Source: Burkholderia sp.
GTDB lineage: Bacteria > Pseudomonadota > Gammaproteobacteria > Burkholderiales > Burkholderiaceae
DNA length: 64,000 nt
Assembly (NCBI GenBank): GCA_031253835.1
Contig: JAIRVP010000040.1
Coordinates: 1-64,000 of the forward strand
Direction of reading: 5' to 3'
How positions within the stretch are numbered: the first letter of the stretch is position 1; the number at the start of each line of letters is the position of its first letter. Below, piece after piece: positions 59,552-64,000 of this stretch. The notes under the pieces were generated by a model. It saw only the letters and a list, made by a program, of their open reading frames with translations. It was not told the DNA's origin and searched no databases. The translations under genes were made by a program, and so were the position numbers.

Positions 59552-60196
59552 GTGAAAAAAGAACAGGAAGCGGTGGCAAAGAAGGTGGTGGCCACGGCCA
59601 AGAAGGCGGTCGGCTTGACTTCCCTTACCGCAAAACAAGGGAAGAAGCGGCTCTCGAAAATCCAAAAGAGCACGATCGCGATGCGCAGCGAGCTGTGGAA
59701 AGAGGTGACGGACGAGCAGCTGTGGCTTCGGCTGGAAAAGACCGGCTTCACCACGATGCCACGAACGATGTCGTTGTTCATGGCAATTATCGACGCCGCA
59801 TCGAAGCAAGTAACGGCAGGGGCGAAATCGGCGCCGGCCGGCAAGACCTACCTTGTCCTTTGGTGTCGCGTGTTCGATGAAGGCATGGTCAAGATCGAAT
59901 CGGAAGCCACTGCGGCGAAGGAGGCGGGGTATGGCGGAGAGCGCAACGTAACCACGTGGCGACAGCATCTGGCGGTGCTGAAGGACCTTGGCTTTATCGA
60001 TTTCAAGCCGGGGCCGGCTGGCCCCAACCAGTACGTGCTTCTGTACAACCCGTACCACGCGGTAAAGGCACTGAAGGAAAAGGGATGGGTTCAGGAGGAC
60101 ATGTACATTGCTCTGTTTCAGCGAGCACTCGAGATCGGGGCTGAAGAGGATCTCCGCGACGATGGAGCGGCCGTCGATACCGACGACGATGAGTAA
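59552..60196 (+). CDS. winged-helix-like protein, candidate replication initiator, 214 aa
   Basis: The N-terminal ~45 residues are Lys-rich. The core (MPRTMSLFMAIIDAASKQVT, KTYLVLWCRVFDEGMVKIES, then NVTTWRQHLAVLKDLGFIDFK) has the helix-helix-wing pattern of a winged-helix domain with a hydrophobic core. The C-terminus is acidic. Start GTG 59552. Its place after iterons and an A/T-rich stretch suggests a Rep protein; no Rep family signature is certain. Confidence 0.5.
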   Translation: MKKEQEAVAKKVVATAKKAVGLTSLTAKQGKKRLSKIQKSTIAMRSELWKEVTDEQLWLRLEKTGFTTMPRTMSLFMAIIDAASKQVTAGAKSAPAGKTYLVLWCRVFDEGMVKIESEATAAKEAGYGGERNVTTWRQHLAVLKDLGFIDFKPGPAGPNQYVLLYNPYHAVKALKEKGWVQEDMYIALFQRALEIGAEEDLRDDGAAVDTDDDE

Positions 60197-60198
60197 CT

Positions 60199-60798
60199 AT
60201 GCCAAGCTACATAAGAATTGCCGGTGTCGAGATCGACATCTCGCACCTGGCGCCGACCCAACATATTGTTGAGGTGCCACTGCGGGGCGGGGACATCAAA
60301 AAAATGCTCGTTGAAGTCGCGTACACGAATCATTGCTACAGTCGATCGCCGCGTGCGGCGATCGACGAGCAGATCCCAGATGGCCATTTAATGATGGATG
60401 GGGGAAAGCAGCGCATGTTCTGCGATCGTCGGTACAGTTTGTCGCTGAACCTGCCCAAGATCATGGATGCCCTGATTCGCAGCGAAAACCTCGTCTGGAG
60501 CGTCCCAGGAAACAACTTTGCCCAGGTCGATCTGGTCGAAGAGGAGGCCGATGGCACTGTCACAGAGGTTACGTACTACGTCTTGATGCAGATTCGGAAG
60601 CACGCCGTGCCCAACGAGCCGAAGTGCATCAAGGTGCGTGTCGAGACCGCGTACCCGGAGGATGCCATTTATGACAGACTTGTGCGGAAGAAGCCGTTCA
60701 ATTTTCGGAAACTGCTGGCGTGCATTTGGGAGGGGCGGGACCACAACGCGCCTGAGCCAAAGCCCAAGCCGCGGAAGAAGCCCAAAGAAAAGAAATAG
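60199..60798 (+). CDS. hypothetical protein coupled to the winged-helix gene, 199 aa
   Basis: It starts 2 bases after the upstream stop, so the two are translationally coupled. A beta-rich N-terminus (YIRIAGVEIDISHLAPTQHI), a central DGGKQRMFCDRRYSLSLNLP and a strongly basic Lys/Pro tail (PKPKPRKKPKEKK) suggest nucleic-acid contact. No family is recognised. Confidence 0.55.
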   Translation: MPSYIRIAGVEIDISHLAPTQHIVEVPLRGGDIKKMLVEVAYTNHCYSRSPRAAIDEQIPDGHLMMDGGKQRMFCDRRYSLSLNLPKIMDALIRSENLVWSVPGNNFAQVDLVEEEADGTVTEVTYYVLMQIRKHAVPNEPKCIKVRVETAYPEDAIYDRLVRKKPFNFRKLLACIWEGRDHNAPEPKPKPRKKPKEKK

Positions 60799-60803
60799 GG
60801 TCG

Positions 60804-60836
60804 CAAAAGAAAACGCCCCCTGCAGGAGGGGGCGTT
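60804..60836 (-). terminator. rho-independent terminator, read leftward
   Basis: On the minus strand AACGCCCCC...GGGGGCGTT forms a 9-bp stem followed by TTTTCTTTT. On the plus strand it also closes the 59552-60798 gene pair, so it is probably bidirectional. Confidence 0.8.
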
Positions 60837-61028
60837 CAGAATAGGTCGCGGGGCTTCTCTTGGTTATCCCACTCCAGGTGGGACCTCAACCGAAGCTGAG
60901 GCGGCGCTTAGCTTTTAATGCAACACCCCGCTAGCTGCTAAGCCTTGCCAGTCCAAGCTGAACTGGACCTCCTGCGGGCTGTTGGCTCACACCGAAGCGG
61001 CAGAAGGATTTGGTGAAATCTTCGATAC
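60804..61028 (-). ncRNA. candidate structured RNA with own promoter and terminator
   Basis: The leftward transcript would start near 61028 (promoter at 61036-61064) and end at a strong terminator. It contains no reading frame of note but several stems: TCCCAC/GTGGGA (60867-60883), CCTCA/TGAGG (60884-60901), and GGCGCTTAGC with GCTGCTAAGCC further on. The promoter overlaps palindromic DNA. It could be a regulatory or antitoxin RNA, or control the replication-like genes that converge on it. Confidence 0.45.
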
Positions 61029-61035
61029 CTGTATG

Positions 61036-61064
61036 GTATCACACAGATGATAACGTGTGATCAA
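61036..61064 (-). promoter_or_regulatory. candidate promoter/operator of the structured RNA
   Basis: Minus strand: TTGATC (61059-61064), a 17-base spacer and TGATAC (61036-61041). Overlapping are ATCACAC...GTGTGAT and GATACC/GGTATC inverted repeats, and half sites like the dif-like arms (ACAGATGATAA at 61043, TGATCAAGTGT at 61058, but with a 4-base spacer). Probably bound by a local regulator such as the RHH protein. Confidence 0.4.
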
Positions 61065-61159
61065 GTGTGTTTCCGCATGAGGTTCAGTGAACACCAGTGA
61101 AAGTTGGGTACTCTGGCGGTATTGCAAGTGCCAGCTGCGCCAACCTTGGTGTCGTGCTT

Positions 61160-61387
61160 CTACAGCAGAGGTAGGCCTTTCTCGACGCCGTCCTTGGTGC
61201 GAATCAGCAGATGGGACCCGTCCGCCTGCTCGCTGTACAGATAGTCGTACACGGCGAGCGCACGTCGGATGACCTCGCCCATGCTGTCGGCATGAACGTG
61301 GTCACGAATCCGTTCGAGCTGTTCCTTGACTTCAACCGGCATGTCCAGATTGAGTCGGACCTTGGGTTGCTTGCGGGCTGGACGCAT
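61160..61387 (-). CDS. ribbon-helix-helix DNA-binding protein, 75 aa
   Basis: PKVRLNLDMPVEVKEQLERI (strand plus helix A) followed by ADSMGEVIRRALAVYDYLY (helix B) is the RHH/Arc-MetJ pattern found in antitoxins and plasmid regulators. The start at 61387 has GGAAG upstream. It sits between a small membrane protein and the candidate RNA on the same strand, and may control both or the PIN module operator. Confidence 0.8.
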   Translation of the reverse strand: MRPARKQPKVRLNLDMPVEVKEQLERIRDHVHADSMGEVIRRALAVYDYLYSEQADGSHLLIRTKDGVEKGLPLL

Positions 61388-61452
61388 TTCACTTCCAATA
61401 ACGGATGGGCACACCGCGGTGATCGCCGGACGGCGGCGGTGTGCCGTATCCG

Positions 61453-61710
61453 TCACTGGCGCTCGCGAAAAATCCCCATAGTGCCGAGGACAACGATCGC
61501 GAGAAGGGTCTGCCAAGTGGGTGTTGACGGCAGGCCCTTGTAGGCCACCATCGCGGCTACTGCGACAGCCGACACAATGGCCAGGTTCGCGCACTTCAGT
61601 CGCGTCACGCAATGGATCGCGGCCGTCTTCCAGGATGCCGATTCTGGGGCATCAACGAGACCTTCAAACCGGTCGTAGTGCTGTTGCAGCTTTTTTTCTT
61701 CTGGAGTCAT
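61453..61710 (-). CDS. small two-TM membrane protein, 85 aa
   Basis: An acidic soluble start (TPEEKKLQQHYDRFEGLV) is followed by two hydrophobic helices (NLAIVSAVAVAAMVAYKG and TLLAIVVLGTMGIF). GGAG lies upstream of ATG 61710. It forms a likely operon with the RHH gene 65 bases downstream. No family is recognised. Confidence 0.55.
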   Translation of the reverse strand: MTPEEKKLQQHYDRFEGLVDAPESASWKTAAIHCVTRLKCANLAIVSAVAVAAMVAYKGLPSTPTWQTLLAIVVLGTMGIFRERQ

Positions 61711-62317
61711 TATTCGTCTTCTCCAAGACAGTTAAAAAAACTGCCTCGGAGAACACGGAGCGCGAGCGCACGTGGAGATTCCCGATGGGAATCATCGGGT
61801 TCACGGGCTGACGCTCCGCGTCTCCAGCTGCGTCCTCGGAGAAGCGCCCTTTCTGGGTAGCTCCCGGTCGGAATGGAGAAAACGGGCAGGTAAAACAGGT
61901 ACTGCATTCGGCGAACGTCTCGCCGATACAACTGTTCCCATTAAGCCCATGCTAGAGAAGGACGCAATGACTCTCATCGCAGGGCCGGGGATGACCCAGT
62001 GCCATGACCAATCGATCGCGGCACGGTGATTTCTGATATCTGTTAGCTATGGTGTTGTTGCTGCTCGGCCAGCTGAATAGAGGCCGTGTCGTTAATATAC
62101 ACAAGTCATGTGGGTGTTGCAAGGGATGCTGTACCTCGAAGACTTCGAGGATCGTGATGTCTAGGCGTGGATGGGGCTTACTGTCCGGATGAACTGCCTT
62201 CAGGTAGAATTCTTGGGTGGGGCTTCGTGCGCCCCGCTTTTCGCAAAAGGCCGCCTCGTGCGGCCTTTTGCATTTCTGACCCGCCCTTCGAGGCGGGTTT
62301 TTTTATGGCCTCAGCAG
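61711..62317. other. gene-free interval ending in three stacked hairpins
   Basis: 61711-62210 shows no gene. From 62219 there are three consecutive stem-loops: GGGGC/GCCCC (62219-62235), a perfect 12-bp stem GCAAAAGGCCGC/GCGGCCTTTTGC (62243-62271), and a canonical terminator (62279-62304). Confidence 0.5.
62279..62304 (+). terminator. rho-independent terminator
   Basis: ACCCGCC / GGCGGGT with a CTTCGA loop and seven Ts. It is the last of three stacked hairpins and lies 13 bases before a 31-codon reading frame. Confidence 0.85.
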
Positions 62318-62413
62318 ATGAAGAAGATCGATTGGACCAAGGTCGTAGTCGCGGCGATTCGTGCGATCGCTGCGATCCTCGTGGCCTGGATCACCCATCC
62401 GCATTCCCGCTAA
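62318..62413 (+). CDS. 31-aa single-TM peptide
   Basis: MKKIDWTKVVVAAIRAIAAI, then LVAWITHPHSR: a basic start, one hydrophobic helix and a polar end, like type I toxin-like or small regulatory membrane peptides. There is no strong ribosome site, and a terminator stands directly upstream, so expression would need read-through or structural control. Low certainty that it is translated. Confidence 0.35.
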   Translation: MKKIDWTKVVVAAIRAIAAILVAWITHPHSR

Positions 62414-62489
62414 GCGCCCAATCCCGAGCAGTCTTACCGTCACCCTGCTGTTCGTGACGGGTCGGTGATTTTTTGGCCACTGACCTGTC

Positions 62490-62511
62490 ACCGGCTCCCG
62501 GTGGAGTTTTT
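62490..62511 (+). terminator. terminator-like hairpin before the PIN module
   Basis: CACCGG / CCGGTG around CTC, then GAGTTTTTA. It would isolate the PIN/recombinase module from upstream transcription. Confidence 0.55.
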
Positions 62512-62539
62512 ATATATGATAATGTCCTTTATCACACAT
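62512..62539. other. dif-like recombination core site S3 / possible operator
   Basis: Left arm ATATATGATAA, spacer TGTCCT, right arm TTATCACACAT, ending one base before the AGGAGG ribosome site of the PIN gene. The left arm matches S1 at 9 of 11 positions and the right arm at 8 of 11. It may be the recombination site of the module or an autoregulatory operator, or both. Confidence 0.45.
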
Positions 62540-62549
62540 AGGAGGCTGC

Positions 62550-63362
62550 ATGAAAGTGACGTTCGATACGAACACGTTGGACAAGGCTGTGCGCCCTGAG
62601 CGGTTCACAAAAGATCCTGATCGCTCCCATTTCGACACTGTTCATCAGGCTCTGGCGGCTGGGACTGTGCAGGGATTCGTTTGTGAAACCATCGTCACGC
62701 TGGAGGGCATTCAGAAGGACGATAGAAGCTCAGTGTTCGGCTCGACCCGACTGGATAGCAGCTCAACTGAAGAAATCGACGATCAAGGAAACCTTACGAT
62801 AAAGATGGATCTCAAGTCAGTGCAGCCTGATCGAAAGCCGCTGCATCGAGAAAATGCGGCTCGCATGCAGGCGACGGTCGGTTTGGGGCTACGCTTGATA
62901 AAGGCGCCGCGTATCGGCGGGACGAATATCGAAGACCCAGAAGGTACGATTTACGTCCAACAAACGCCTCAGCAAATGACTGACCGCCATGAGCTGTTCT
63001 GCCAAGTTATTCGGGCTATCGAACAGCGCGGGGTCGGAATTGCAGTGGCGAAGTCGCTTGGGCAAAAGCTTTCGCAACGCGCCGGTGTCGCAGAACCTTG
63101 GTTCAAAGGCCTGGGCCGGGCAAGTGACGTCCACGAAGAGCGCCAAGTTGCTAGAGCTATCGCAGAGTGGGCCGATGGAGATAATTTGGGCGCTCATATA
63201 GCCTACGCCAACGATCTTTTCTGCACCGGGGACTTGGGTAAAAGCGCTGGAAACTCGATACTCGACGCGTCCAACAGGACGTGGCTGGAGCAGACATATG
63301 GCGTGCGGTTTGTGACGTTGCCGGAACTTGCCTCGATGTTGGGCGATAGCTCTTCCGCATGA
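62550..63362 (+). CDS. PIN-domain protein upstream of recombinase, 270 aa
   Basis: VTFDTNTLDKAV at the N-terminus (first Asp), a Glu in CETIVTLEGIQ, and WADGDNLGAHIAYANDLFCT followed by GDLG and NRTWLEQTYGVRFVTLPELA give the PIN acidic set and its usual C-terminal end. Strong ribosome site AGGAGG. Its stop overlaps the start of the tyrosine recombinase (ATGA at 63359-63362), so the two proteins are made together. It is not close in sequence to the 39370 PIN protein, although the layout is the same. Confidence 0.75.
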   Translation: MKVTFDTNTLDKAVRPERFTKDPDRSHFDTVHQALAAGTVQGFVCETIVTLEGIQKDDRSSVFGSTRLDSSSTEEIDDQGNLTIKMDLKSVQPDRKPLHRENAARMQATVGLGLRLIKAPRIGGTNIEDPEGTIYVQQTPQQMTDRHELFCQVIRAIEQRGVGIAVAKSLGQKLSQRAGVAEPWFKGLGRASDVHEERQVARAIAEWADGDNLGAHIAYANDLFCTGDLGKSAGNSILDASNRTWLEQTYGVRFVTLPELASMLGDSSSA

Positions 63363-64000
63363 ATCCCTTAGCCATGCTCAACGTTGTTCAGACACCCACG
63401 TTGGTCGCGTCTGCGGGGGAACATGCCAGTGTCCGCTTTCTGGAGTTCTTCGCGTCGGCGATCCGCAACCCGCACACGCGGCGCGCGTACGCGCGCGCGG
63501 CTGGGGATTTTCTCGCCTGGTGCGCCGACGCCGGCGTGCCGTCGATCGCGGCTGTGCAGCCGCTGCACGTGGCCGCGTGGATCGAGCGACAGACGACCAC
63601 GCACGCGGCGCCGACCGTCAAGCAGCAGCTGGCGGCGATCCGCCACCTGTTCGACTGGATGGTGACCGGCCAGGTCGTGCCGGTCAATCCGGCCGCATCG
63701 GTGCGCGGGCCGAGCCACTCGGCGCGCATCGGCGCTACGCCCGTGCTCGATCGTACCGAGGCGCGGCAGCTGCTCGACAGCATTGATGTGAGCACGCCGA
63801 TCGGGCTGCGGGACCGCGCGCTGATTGCACTGATGGTGTTTTCGTTCGCGCGGGTCGGCGCGGCACTCGCGATGCGAGTCGACGACGTCTATGTGCAGCA
63901 GCGGCGGATGTGGGTGCGGCTGCGCGAAAAACGTGGCAAGGCGCACGCGATGCCATGCCACCACACGCTCGAAGCAGCTTTGCATGCCTATTTGGAACAC
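63359..64000 (+). CDS. tyrosine recombinase, N-terminal part (continues past window)
   Basis: 214 codons are visible without a stop. The core-binding domain is VRFLEFFASAIRNPHTRRAY, ARAAGDFLAWCADAGV, VKQQLAAIRHLFDWMV; the catalytic domain begins with PIGLRDRALIALMVFSFARVGAALAMR (the first catalytic Arg in FARVG) and continues to the window end. The ATG overlaps the PIN stop by 4 bases. HxxR and Tyr lie outside the window. It belongs to the same broad group as the recombinases at 40573 and 44903. Confidence 0.9.
   Translation, partial: MNPLAMLNVVQTPTLVASAGEHASVRFLEFFASAIRNPHTRRAYARAAGDFLAWCADAGVPSIAAVQPLHVAAWIERQTTTHAAPTVKQQLAAIRHLFDWMVTGQVVPVNPAASVRGPSHSARIGATPVLDRTEARQLLDSIDVSTPIGLRDRALIALMVFSFARVGAALAMRVDDVYVQQRRMWVRLREKRGKAHAMPCHHTLEAALHAYLEH

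Overview
The window reads as a Burkholderia-type betaproteobacterial chromosome: it opens with the 3' part of a 5S rRNA of Burkholderia type, is GC-rich with strong G/C third-position preference, and carries typical Burkholderia metabolic gene sets. Genus is inferred from these features, not from a search.

Bases 1 to about 32,500 are ordinary core or metabolic chromosome. After the rRNA terminator come a leftward ECF sigma factor / small membrane protein / ferredoxin operon ending in a methyltransferase remnant, a methyl-accepting chemotaxis protein, an NTF2-like protein and a membrane protein. A PuuC-type aldehyde dehydrogenase, an omega-amino-acid transaminase and a frameshifted NCS1 permease form an amine/amino-aldehyde catabolic cluster. 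Next are a SUKH protein, an AraC regulator divergent from an acyl-CoA synthetase / SDR / thiolase operon, and a RutR-like TetR regulator divergent from a complete reductive pyrimidine degradation operon (beta-ureidopropionase-like hydrolase, PreT, PreA, NCS1 permease, dihydropyrimidinase). This is followed by a nucleoside salvage operon (CNT transporter, deoA, cdd), a Rieske oxygenase, and a periplasmic methionine-sulfoxide repair trio (msrA, DipZ-like thioredoxin/CcdA fusion, msrB).

At about 32,530 the character changes. A P4-type integrase starts an accessory island that runs to the end of the window. It is patchy, lower in GC in places and full of truncated genes, and it is rich in likely defence or toxin families: an RloC-like ATPase, PIN and PIN-like proteins, a HEPN-motif abortive-infection protein, a RibD-like deaminase, an ART-like protein, an HNH protein, an RNase H-like candidate, a PD-(D/E)XK candidate and several unknowns. 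It also carries its own RpoD-type primary sigma factor, an HU protein and a cold-shock protein, plus a small plasmid-like replication region and a candidate structured RNA.

The most interesting pattern is a repeated pairing of a PIN-domain gene with a large tyrosine recombinase gene. It is seen intact at the right edge (62,550 onward, ATGA overlap), at 39,370-42,859 (recombinase frameshifted), and as a broken version at 43,755/44,903. Three dif-like palindromes, each with inner GATAA, a 6-base spacer and TTATC, lie at 38,064, 50,915 and 62,512. Two of them are just upstream of such a module. I infer a cassette-like mobile toxin/recombinase system that has inserted repeatedly. This is a hypothesis from sequence only.
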